Of a stretch of DNA of 64,000 bases, positions 37,399-45,300 are shown in pieces. The first letter of the stretch is position 1; the number at the start of each line of letters is the position of its first letter. The notes beneath the pieces were generated by a model. The model had not been told where the DNA came from. It was given only the letters and a program-made list of their open reading frames with translations, and did no database searches. A program made the position numbers and the translations under genes. Source of the DNA: UBA3700 sp964478025 (GTDB lineage: Bacteria > Bacillota > Clostridia > Christensenellales > UBA3700); assembly GCA_964478025.1 (NCBI GenBank), contig CAYZGK010000006.1, positions 15,251 through 79,250 of the forward strand, given 5' to 3'.

Positions 37399-37911
37399 AT
37401 GGGTAGTGGAATTTCAGGAATCTACAGTGGTACAATTGAAAAATCTCAACCATTTGCAAATACGTATTTGGTTTGTGCAGATTTGCTGGCATTGGATAAA
37501 AAAGATTCTAGTATATATAATCCTGTTGAAGGGTATTTTAGAAATCCAACTGCTATTAATTTGGTCGATGCTATAAAAAATGGTGGGATAAACTTGGGAA
37601 ATAATAGAGCTCATGGAACTTTACAATATGTTTTAGATGAATATGGTGATTTAATATTTGGAAAGAGATTTAATCCCAATAAAGTAAATGGACATGCACC
37701 TCATCCTACTTTGATAGGAGGGACAAATCCAAGAGTTCAATGTGCAGGAATGATTACTTTTTCAAAAGGGAAAATAGTTTCAATAGATAATAAAAGTGGT
37801 CATTATAAACCAAATGTTAGGTCTTTAGCAAAGGTCGATGATTATTTAAATAAATTGTTTAAAAGTCACCCAGAAATATTTAATAGTAAATCAAAATGGA
37901 GGAGAAAATAG
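37399..37911 (+). CDS. SGHYxP-motif protein, right cassette (candidate effector/toxin)
   Basis: A 170-residue homologue of the protein at 31621. After the identical first 17 residues it reads PFANTYLVCADLLALDKKD and later HPTLIGG, NPRVQCAG, GKIVSIDN and SGHYKPN, keeping the His, Gly, Asn-Pro-Arg-Val, Ala-Gly and SGHYKPN positions. It carries a short basic tail (KSKWRRK) that the left copy lacks. It ends on the base before the next start codon, whose GGAGGAG site is inside this gene. Confidence 0.72.
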   Translation: MGSGISGIYSGTIEKSQPFANTYLVCADLLALDKKDSSIYNPVEGYFRNPTAINLVDAIKNGGINLGNNRAHGTLQYVLDEYGDLIFGKRFNPNKVNGHAPHPTLIGGTNPRVQCAGMITFSKGKIVSIDNKSGHYKPNVRSLAKVDDYLNKLFKSHPEIFNSKSKWRRK

Positions 37912-38364
37912 ATGAATACAATAAAAGAAATAACAAAAAAAATATTTAGTATTGATTTTGAAAAAGATTTTGAAAATGAAGATGTTTATAATGAATATAT
38001 AAATATTGCCGATAATTTAATCAAAAATAACAATTGGATAAACATATATGAGTGTTGGTATGATTATCTTGTCAATGAGTGCAAAACGGAAGAACAAATA
38101 TTGAATTATGCTAATCTGTTTTGGTGTTATGAAGGACAAAATCATAAAATACCAAATGCGATAGAGTTTTGTTCCTTTTTTTATGCAAACATATCGTTTG
38201 AGCACTATCCAGACGCGGATGTTATACTTGATAGTATATCATATGAAGTGCTTAAAAATTCTGGAATATATGCATATAAAGAAATATATTATGATGAATA
38301 TATTCCATTAAACGATCCTGTAATGATAAAAGCTATTAAAAAATGGAAAGAAAATAAGAATTAA
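37912..38364 (+). CDS. Small acidic helical protein, right cassette (candidate immunity/partner)
   Basis: A 150-residue homologue of the protein at 32099. The shared core is NNWINIYECWYDYLVNECKT-E and NYANLF...KIP; N- and C-terminal parts differ in sequence and spacing. It has no membrane segment and a strongly acidic, aromatic-rich composition. It is last in its cassette and directly abuts the SGHYxP gene. Its divergence alongside that partner is what would be expected of matched immunity, but other explanations remain open. Confidence 0.68.
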   Translation: MNTIKEITKKIFSIDFEKDFENEDVYNEYINIADNLIKNNNWINIYECWYDYLVNECKTEEQILNYANLFWCYEGQNHKIPNAIEFCSFFYANISFEHYPDADVILDSISYEVLKNSGIYAYKEIYYDEYIPLNDPVMIKAIKKWKENKN

Positions 38365-38466
38365 TAGCATTCAATTATCAAAAATATATAGAATATTTAA
38401 AATCTTAATTTTATTTAGATAAAATTTTGAGTATTTTGGTGTTTCTATAAAGAATTTTGTATTTCG

Positions 38467-38513
38467 TTGTACTTCATTGTACTTTGAAAATTTTATTGTA
38501 CTTTATTGTACTT
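38467..38513. repeat. Four TTGTACTT repeats in two phased pairs
   Basis: Copies at 38467, 38477, 38496 and 38506. Members of each pair start 10 bp apart and the pairs start 29 bp apart, so the sites face similar sides of the helix. They lie about 90-140 bp upstream of a membrane-protein gene and may be operators or a leftover of an inserted unit. Confidence 0.75.
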
Positions 38514-38604
38514 TTATTTAAAGGAATGAATATGTAAGATTTTTATAAATTTAACATTATTAAATATTGTATAATGATTAAAAGAAGCAAGGAATAGAGA
38601 AAAA

Positions 38605-39258
38605 ATGAATAAATCAAAAATAATAAATATTGTTGCTCTTACTGTTAATTCCATAATTGTTATTTTAGTTTTTTATGCAATATGTTCAATGCTTATAGGT
38701 GGAATTACCGGTAATATGACATCAGAAACAGAAACTTTTAGGTACTTTACTAACTTATCTAATATTTTGGTTGGATTTATGACAATGCTTATAATTCCTT
38801 TTAATATAAATAGTATCATAAGTGGTAAAAGTGAAGTGCCTTTATGGGCAATTTTGTGCCAATTTATAGGTACAGTAGCTGTAAGTGTAACCTTCCTTAC
38901 TTGTATATGCTTTTTAGGACCTATGCAGGGTTTTTCCATGATATTTGCAGGTCCTTGTTTATACTTGCATGGAATTATTCCGATTCTTTCAATTATTTCA
39001 ACAATATTTTTATCTACAGAGAAAAAAATACCACTAAAACTTGTACCTTTAGGATTACTTTCAATATTTCTTTATAGCATAGTATATGTAATAACTGTAG
39101 TTATACTAAAAGTTTGGCCAGATTTTTATGGATTTACCTTTGGTGGAAAAATGTGGGCAGTGCCAATTTCACTTATAGTTATGTATTTAGTAACTCTTGG
39201 AATTTCTTATGGTCTTTATTTCGTTCAAAATAGTATTCACAAAAAGATGGATTTATAA
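38605..39258 (+). CDS. Six-helix membrane protein, possibly AIG1/FAR-17a (Pr6Pr)-like
   Basis: A 217-residue protein with about six transmembrane segments (near 8-30, 48-66, 81-103, 119-138, 147-169 and 180-207). The FRYFTNLSNILVG segment and a single His in the fourth helix (LYLHGI) resemble the positions of the catalytic Thr and His in AIG1/ADTRP-type integral membrane hydrolases. I make that link by eye and hold it loosely. Monocistronic; TATAAT lies about 35 bp upstream. No informative neighbours. Confidence 0.65.
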   Translation: MNKSKIINIVALTVNSIIVILVFYAICSMLIGGITGNMTSETETFRYFTNLSNILVGFMTMLIIPFNINSIISGKSEVPLWAILCQFIGTVAVSVTFLTCICFLGPMQGFSMIFAGPCLYLHGIIPILSIISTIFLSTEKKIPLKLVPLGLLSIFLYSIVYVITVVILKVWPDFYGFTFGGKMWAVPISLIVMYLVTLGISYGLYFVQNSIHKKMDL

Positions 39259-39345
39259 AAAATTGTATTAAGAAATTCTTGTGTATTTCAATTAAGTGAA
39301 ATTTAGTTTATAATATAGGTAGTAAACGATAAGGGGGGAAAACTT

Positions 39346-40095
39346 ATGAGTTTAGGAAAAATCATTGCGGAACGCAAAAACAAAAAAATTTATGTGGATG
39401 GTGATAAGGTCATAAAAGTCTTTGATCCAGAATTTTCAAAAGCTGATGTTCTAAATGAAGCTTTAAATCAAGCAAGAGTAGAAAGTACAGATCTTCACAT
39501 ACCAAAACTTATTAATGTAGGAAAGGTTGATGATAAATGGACTATAACTATGGACTACATAGAAGGTAAAACATTAGAACAAATAATGAAAGAAGACCCT
39601 AAGAATCTAGATAAACATTTAGAGTTCTTTGTAGACTTACAAATGACAGTTCATGCGCAAAAAGCTCCACTTTTGAATAAGATTACCGATAAAATGAAGA
39701 GAAAAATTTCAGAATCACCAATTGATGAAGAAACTAAATATAATCTTCATACAAGACTAAATGGTATGCCAAAGCATAGTAAAGTATGTCATGGTGACTT
39801 TAATCCAAGTAATATTATTATTTCTAAAGATGGAACACCATACATTATAGACTGGTCGCACGCAACTCAAGGAAATGCATCAGCTGATGTTGCACGTAGT
39901 TACTTATTATTCTCTTTAAATTATTCCAAAGAAATTGCAGATAAATACTTGGATTTGTTTGCTAAAAAGAGTAATACAGAGAAACAATACATCTTAAAAT
40001 GGATCCCAATTGTTGCTGCATCACAATTAGTAAAGGGTAAGGAAAATGAAAGAGAGTTCTTACTTCGTTGGACAGATGTAGTAGAGTACGAATAA
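39346..40095 (+). CDS. Aminoglycoside-phosphotransferase/choline-kinase-like kinase
   Basis: A 249-residue protein-kinase-fold phosphotransferase. Visible motifs are the ATP-binding Lys in KVIKVFDPEF, Brenner's loop HGDFNPSN (H149, D151, N156) and the metal-binding Asp in YIIDWSHATQG. The substrate is unknown; the fold covers antibiotic, choline, sugar and cofactor kinases. A run of G residues (AAGGGGGG) precedes the ATG. It has its own terminator at 40115. Resistance should not be inferred. Confidence 0.85.
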   Translation: MSLGKIIAERKNKKIYVDGDKVIKVFDPEFSKADVLNEALNQARVESTDLHIPKLINVGKVDDKWTITMDYIEGKTLEQIMKEDPKNLDKHLEFFVDLQMTVHAQKAPLLNKITDKMKRKISESPIDEETKYNLHTRLNGMPKHSKVCHGDFNPSNIIISKDGTPYIIDWSHATQGNASADVARSYLLFSLNYSKEIADKYLDLFAKKSNTEKQYILKWIPIVAASQLVKGKENEREFLLRWTDVVEYE

Positions 40096-40114
40096 AAAGA
40101 GTTTAATCTTTAAG

Positions 40115-40145
40115 TGACTGGCATTGTATTGCCAGTCATTTTTCA
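40115..40145 (+). terminator. Intrinsic terminator after the APH-like gene
   Basis: TGACTGGCA (40115-40123) pairs with TGCCAGTCA (40130-40138) across a 6-nt loop, followed by TTTTTC. Confidence 0.9.
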
Positions 40146-40250
40146 TTTACGCCAAAATGGATTTTTATGTCGTAAGTGGAAAATTGTAAAAATGCTTTGA
40201 AATTGGCATTTTTTATATAAAAATTTAATTTTAAAGTTTAAAAATTAAAT

Positions 40251-40306
40251 TTTTGATTTATGCCATTTACGCCAAATTGATTTACGCCAAAATTCTTGTC
40301 GTAAAT
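40251..40306 (+). repeat. Left 56-bp direct repeat flanking the AlbA_2 gene (contains operator and -35)
   Basis: Matches 41674-41729 at 54 of 56 positions. It contains TTTACGCCAA at 40266 and 40281 and the near-inverse TTGTCGTAAA at its right end, which covers the -35 box. A further related pair of sites lies at 40146-40175. Confidence 0.92.
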
Positions 40307-40324
40307 CAATTTTAATGATATAAT
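40296..40324 (+). promoter_or_regulatory. Promoter of the AlbA_2 gene, embedded in the repeat
   Basis: TTGTCG (40296-40301), 17 bp, TATAAT (40319-40324) with an extended TG at 40316-40317. The -35 box is the inverted half-site of the TTTACGCCAA repeat, so a protein bound there would block transcription. Confidence 0.75.
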
Positions 40325-40344
40325 ACTTATGCAAGAGGTGGAAT

Positions 40345-41664
40345 ATGAACTTAGGTCACGAAGATGAAACATTAGAATTTAAGAAAACAACAGGAGAGCT
40401 TAATGAAGCATTGCAATCAATTTGTGCTATGCTAAATAAACATGGAATGGGCACGATTTATTTTGGTGTTTATCCAAATGGAGAAGTTGTTGGACAAATG
40501 GTTAATGAAAATACTTTAAGAGACGTTTCAAGGAAAATTTTTGAAAGTATTGAGCCACAAATCGTTCCTACTGTTAGTAAAAAGATAATAGATGAAAAAG
40601 AAGTGGTAGAAGTAACCTTTAAAGGCAAAGATAGACCTTATTCTTGTAATGGTAAATATTATATAAGAACTTCTGATGAAGATAGAATTTTGCCTCCTAA
40701 TGAACTTAGACAACTATTTGAATATAACAAACAAGGAAGTTGGGATGAGGAATTAACTGAGTATACCATAGATGATGTGGATGTTGATGACTTAAAGAAA
40801 TTTTATAATAAAGCTACTGCATGTGGTAGATTAAAAGATGAAGAATTTGATACAGAAAGGTTGTTAAAGAAATTAGGATTAATAAAAAACAATTATTTAA
40901 CAAACGCAGGGAATTTACTTTTTTCAAAAAACGAACCAATTGTATTAAAAATGGCCGTTTTTGCTACTGATGAAAAATTAACATTTATAGATATTAATAG
41001 GGTTAATGGAAACATAATAAAATTAATTGAAGAAGCAAACTCATATATAAAGAAAAATATAAGATGGAGAGCTGATATCGTGGGATTTGAAAGAGTTGAA
41101 ACACCTGAAATTCCTATAAGATCAATAAGAGAAATTATTTGTAATAGTTTTGCTCATGCTCGATACAATACAAACACAGAACATGAAATATCTATTCATC
41201 CTAGTTTTGTAAGAATATATAATCCTGGAGAGTTTCCAGTAGGGTATAAGCCAGAAGATTTTATAAAGGAAAATATTCCATCTTTAATTAGAAATCCTTT
41301 AATTTTAAAAACTTTGTTTTTATGTGATGAGGTTGAGTCTTATAGTAGTGGATTTAAAAGAGTTTATGAAGAATGTAAAAAGAACTCAATAAAAACTTCT
41401 TATCAATGTTCAAGAGAAGGTTTCACATTTATATTCTATAGAGAAAATTCTAATGTGGTTAATTTAAATGAACTTAAATTAGAAAACGATGAGGAAATAA
41501 TTCTAAATATTTTAAAGAAAAATCCAAAAACATCTGTTTCTGAAATTGTTAACTTAGTAAATAAAAGCAGTAGAAGTGTTCAAAGATCACTAAAAGCTTT
41601 AAGAGAAAAAGGTTATATAGAAAGAGTAGGAAAGACAAAAGGTTATTGGAATATATTAAAATAA
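40345..41664 (+). CDS. AlbA_2 (Schlafen-type) DNA-binding / HATPase protein with winged-helix tail
   Basis: Three domains are visible: an N-terminal Schlafen AlbA_2 domain (ETLEFKKT, MLNKHGMGTIYFGVYPNGEVVG, YYIRTSDEDRILPPNE; about 1-125), an HATPase_c_4-type ATP-binding region (IPIRSIREIICNSFAHARY, VRIYNPGEFPVGYKPED; about 250-370), and a C-terminal winged helix (about 385-439, NPKTSVSEIVNLVNKSSRSVQRSLKALREKGYI). The length of 439 residues is typical of these putative regulators, whose roles are mostly unknown. GAGGTGG precedes the ATG. The gene stands alone between two 56-bp direct repeats that carry its own operator, suggesting autoregulation and possibly movement as a unit. Confidence 0.9.
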   Translation: MNLGHEDETLEFKKTTGELNEALQSICAMLNKHGMGTIYFGVYPNGEVVGQMVNENTLRDVSRKIFESIEPQIVPTVSKKIIDEKEVVEVTFKGKDRPYSCNGKYYIRTSDEDRILPPNELRQLFEYNKQGSWDEELTEYTIDDVDVDDLKKFYNKATACGRLKDEEFDTERLLKKLGLIKNNYLTNAGNLLFSKNEPIVLKMAVFATDEKLTFIDINRVNGNIIKLIEEANSYIKKNIRWRADIVGFERVETPEIPIRSIREIICNSFAHARYNTNTEHEISIHPSFVRIYNPGEFPVGYKPEDFIKENIPSLIRNPLILKTLFLCDEVESYSSGFKRVYEECKKNSIKTSYQCSREGFTFIFYRENSNVVNLNELKLENDEEIILNILKKNPKTSVSEIVNLVNKSSRSVQRSLKALREKGYIERVGKTKGYWNILK

Positions 41665-41673
41665 TTTTTTAAA

Positions 41674-41729
41674 TTTTGATTTACGCCATTTACGCCAAAT
41701 TGATTTACGCCAAAATTTTTGTCGTAAAT
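41674..41729 (+). repeat. Right 56-bp direct repeat flanking the AlbA_2 gene
   Basis: Begins 10 bp after the stop codon and differs from the left copy at two bases. It keeps the TTTACGCCAA and TTGTCGTAAA sites but has no -10 box at the right distance, so it is an operator without a promoter. Confidence 0.92.
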
Positions 41730-41743
41730 GGCATTAATAAGAA

Positions 41744-42310
41744 CTATTCAAATAATATCCAATGACCAAAATTTATTTTTTTAGGATTATATGGATGTTC
41801 ATCAAGCATTTTTTCCATCCATATCATGTCATACCATTTATTAAATTTAAAACCACTATTATGTAATGTGCCAACAAGTGAATATCCCATTTTTTGATGA
41901 AATAGAAAACTATCTGTATTTAGGTTAGAATCATTGTCTTTAGGGTAGGTGATACATGCGTTTAGGTTTAGAATCCCCATGTCTTTTAAAGAAAGTTCAA
42001 GGCTTTTGTATAAAGTACTGCCTATTTTATGTTTAGTGTATCCTTCCTTTACATAAATAGTAACTTCAACTGACCAATCATATGCTTGTCTATTTTTAAA
42101 TGTATTTGCATAGGCATATCCTAGAATCTGATTATTCTCATCCACAGCTTTTATATAAGGATATTTTTTACTTATGCTTTTTATTCTTCTTTCAAATTCT
42201 TTTATACTTGGAACTTTTGTTTCAAATGAAATAGCAGTATTAAGTACATAAGGTGCATAGATGCTTAAAAGCTCATTTGCGTCATTTATAGAGACTTTTT
42301 CTATTCTCAT
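41744..42310 (-). CDS. GNAT-family N-acetyltransferase (phosphinothricin acetyltransferase-like)
   Basis: A 188-residue GCN5-related acetyltransferase that moves acetyl from acetyl-CoA to an amine. The layout follows the PAT/YncA group: RIEKVSINDANELLSIYAPYVLNTAISFE at the N-terminus, YAYANTFKNRQAYDWSVEVTIYVKEGYTKHKIGSTLYKSL (the CoA loop, here KHKIGS in place of the usual RxxGxG/A), and FHQKMGYSLVGTLHNSGFKFNKWYDMIWMEK. Substrate unknown. It runs toward the AlbA_2 repeat and is separated from the lipoprotein gene upstream by a bidirectional-looking terminator. Confidence 0.88.
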   Translation of the reverse strand: MRIEKVSINDANELLSIYAPYVLNTAISFETKVPSIKEFERRIKSISKKYPYIKAVDENNQILGYAYANTFKNRQAYDWSVEVTIYVKEGYTKHKIGSTLYKSLELSLKDMGILNLNACITYPKDNDSNLNTDSFLFHQKMGYSLVGTLHNSGFKFNKWYDMIWMEKMLDEHPYNPKKINFGHWILFE

Positions 42311-42345
42311 ATATTTTTTCTCAAAATTTGTTTTATTGCCTTAAA

Positions 42346-42375
42346 AAAAGCCTCTCAATTAACTGAGAGGCTTTT
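42346..42375 (-). terminator. Intrinsic terminator of the large lipoprotein gene
   Basis: A perfect 12-bp stem (42346-42357 with 42364-42375, core AAGCCTCTCA/TGAGAGGCTT) with a 6-nt loop and, on the minus strand, a T run after it. It lies 6 bp after the stop codon. Confidence 0.93.
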
Positions 42376-42381
42376 GATTAA

Positions 42382-45300
42382 TTAGTCTTTAAACTTATCT
42401 CTTGAATTATCATTGCTTGTAGAAGCTTTAGACTTCTTAAATGTCTTTTTCTTCTTTGGAGCATATTTCTTGATAAAGTAGATTATAAGAACGATAACTA
42501 TAATTCCACCGATTGTGCCTGATGTTATGTATAACCATAGTAAGTTATTTTCTTTTGTTTCTTCCTCTTCTTCCTCTTCTTCTTCCTCTTCTTCCTCTTC
42601 GGCTGAAGCATCTTCAGAAGTATATGTAATCTTATAGTTATTCTTTACTACATCATTATATGTATGATCTTCCTTAACAGCATAGTCTTCTTCTTTAGCT
42701 GCAGCAGTGAAGTCTGCTTCTGTCATTTCTTGAGCTAAGAAGTTATCCATGAATAAGTAACCAGAAGCCCAGTATGAAACATTCTTGCCACCAACTGACA
42801 TTGTTAATGTAGCTGAAACTGAATCAGTGATTTCTTCATCAAGGGCAATATACCAAGTATAAGTTGTCCATTCTGTATTATTTACTGTTCTTGCTTTGGC
42901 TAAGTTATATTCTTCTATTTCCTCAGTTGTAGCTGTTGAACTTACTTCTTTTTCTGTTGCCTTACCGAAAGAGTATGACTTGTTATTAACTTTTAATGTT
43001 AATGTAGCTGAATCAATTAAGTTTTTGTTCTTATATGAATCATAATCACTATCGTCTTCATCAACATCAGCTTCAGTTATATACTTAACATCCTTTGTTA
43101 AAACATCAACAGATACTTTGTAATACTTGCCAGCTTCAAGAGTAATTGAAGATGAAGAGTATGAATAAGTTGTTAATTCCTTATTATAGATAACAAGAAC
43201 GCTATCACCAACATCCTCCTTTACAGGATCTGTACCAAAGATTGTCTTAGCGATTGCATCTTTATCTGCATCAATATCTAGTAAATCCCAGTTTCCGTTT
43301 ACTTGGTTAAAGATACCTGCTGCTAAATCGTCATCGTCGCTTGAAGATGATGAATCAACTTTAGCTCCTGTCCAGTTAGATGGAGTAAATAAAGATGTTG
43401 TGCTTGAAGAATAGTTATCCATTGTGTCTGTATACCATTCTTTCTTTGTTGTTCTCTTTGTAATTAAATCTTTATCTGATTCTGACATAGCGTTATATAC
43501 ATCTTCATCAATTGAAGAGTAAGTAGCTAATGTAAAGAATGCAGTATCTGTTGTAGCAGCTGCTTGTGCAGGAGAACCAGCATATAGAGTAACTGTAATT
43601 GTTTGAGATACAAAACCTGTCTTAATTAGATATAAATATTGATTCCATGTTGTACCAACAGTTGATGATGAATAAGTTGTTAAACCTTGATTATTTTCTG
43701 TAGCACCTGATGGAGCAACATTAATAGAGAAGGCTCCTTCTGTTACTCTTGCATATACGCTAATTAAATAGTAAGAATTAGCGCTTAGTGTAATTGTTGT
43801 TGATTTATATCCTAAAGACTTAAGATTGTTTGAATGAATCATTAAGATATTAGGATTCTCTTCTACATCGTAGTTTGCATCTAATCCTTCTGTAACATTT
43901 CCTGAAATGTATGTAGTCATATCAGCATAGTTATTAATAGATACAGCACCCGCAGTAGATGCGCCACCTTTTTGTGTTAAAACTGATTCATCAGTAATTG
44001 TCCAAGATGATGGAACAGCTGTTCCTACTAATTTACCATTAGCATCCCAAGCAGAACCTGTTGTGTATAATGAGTTAGTTGAAGCAGTATCAATGTTAGT
44101 GAAACATCCATTTGAAGAAATTCCATTGCTTGATGAAGAACTAAATGTATAAGAGTATACTGTAGTTCCTGTTGTTGCAGCTTTAAATGTATCGTAATCA
44201 ACATCTAGAATCTTTAAGTTTGCAATAGATAATTTACCAGCAACTAATGTTGAATCTACGGTAGATGATGTTCCTGTACCAAACTCAATATCTAAACTTA
44301 AATACTTTGTATTAATAGCATCGCCTAAAACATAAGCACAGAATCTTGTATAACCATTATTGTTTTCTAAGATATAATCTTCTAATTTTTCTGAGTTAAC
44401 TGAAATTGTGATAGCAGTGGTCTTTGAACTATCATAATTAGATTCATAATCTGGATCAAATACGCTAAATTTAATTGTTGCATTTGAAGAAGAAGCAACA
44501 TTTTCAGTCTTTGCATAGAATGAAATTAAATATGCTTTATTAGGAGCAATCTTAATTAATTCCTTATTAGTTAAATCAGCAGTGTCAGCATCTTTAGCAG
44601 TCTTTGCAATTGTAGACATAGAATAAGCTGTTGCACGAGAGTTTGTAATATTTAGAGCTTCAACTGATGTGTTAGCAATTTCTGCAGTGCTAACTTCTGT
44701 TGTTGTATATTTTGCAGTTCCATCATTGTTTAAGAAAGCATCTTCATATAAAGTAGAGGATAATTTGCTTAAAGAAATAGGAGTTGCAGAAGCTTCATCT
44801 GTATAGAATGACTTTTGTAATGATGCATCAGCAGCATTATATGTTGCTTCATCAATTTCCTCATAAGTTAAGCAGTCAAAGAAAGCAAGACCGCAAGCAA
44901 GTGTTGTAGATTCCTTACCACCTTGTCCTAAACCTAATTCAATATTGAAACTATTTTCTTCATATTGGTTTCCACGTAAGTACATAGAGATAGCTTCCCA
45001 TGAACCATTTGTATCAACTGGAACTTCTATATATGTATCAGAACCGTTTTTAATTTTTATAAATGCAGAACCTTTTGTTAGGTAAGTCTTTGCATAAACT
45101 GTAACTTTATAATATTTGCCAACTTTTACAACCATAGCATCATTACTTGTATAAGAATATGCTGTATCTTGCTTGTTGTAGATATATAACATTCTATCGC
45201 CTAAATCATCCTTTACACTTGTTATATCATCACTAACTTTTGTTACAGTAGATGTAATTGAACTAAATGAATAACTACCTTTAGCTGCAGATATATCTAA

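Larger units (their letters stand above)
36556..37451 (+). repeat. Right copy of the 896-bp identical direct repeat (cassette head)
   Basis: Counterpart of 30778-31673. Here the first 19 bp are the genuine end of the NTPase coding sequence (codons for KIDIL and the stop), so this looks like the original context and the left copy the derivative. Confidence 0.93.

Noticed and set aside
30778..37451. Composite transposon with the 896-bp repeats as insertion sequences
   Set aside because: The repeats encode DUF4417, not a transposase, have no terminal inverted repeats that I can see, and no target-site duplication is visible.
39346..40095. Aminoglycoside resistance gene
   Set aside because: Only the general kinase fold and catalytic loop are shared; nothing indicates an antibiotic substrate.
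40146..40306. CRISPR-like array from the TTTACGCCAA repeats
   Set aside because: Units are about 10 bp, some inverted, irregularly spaced and tied to a promoter; there are no spacers or cas genes.
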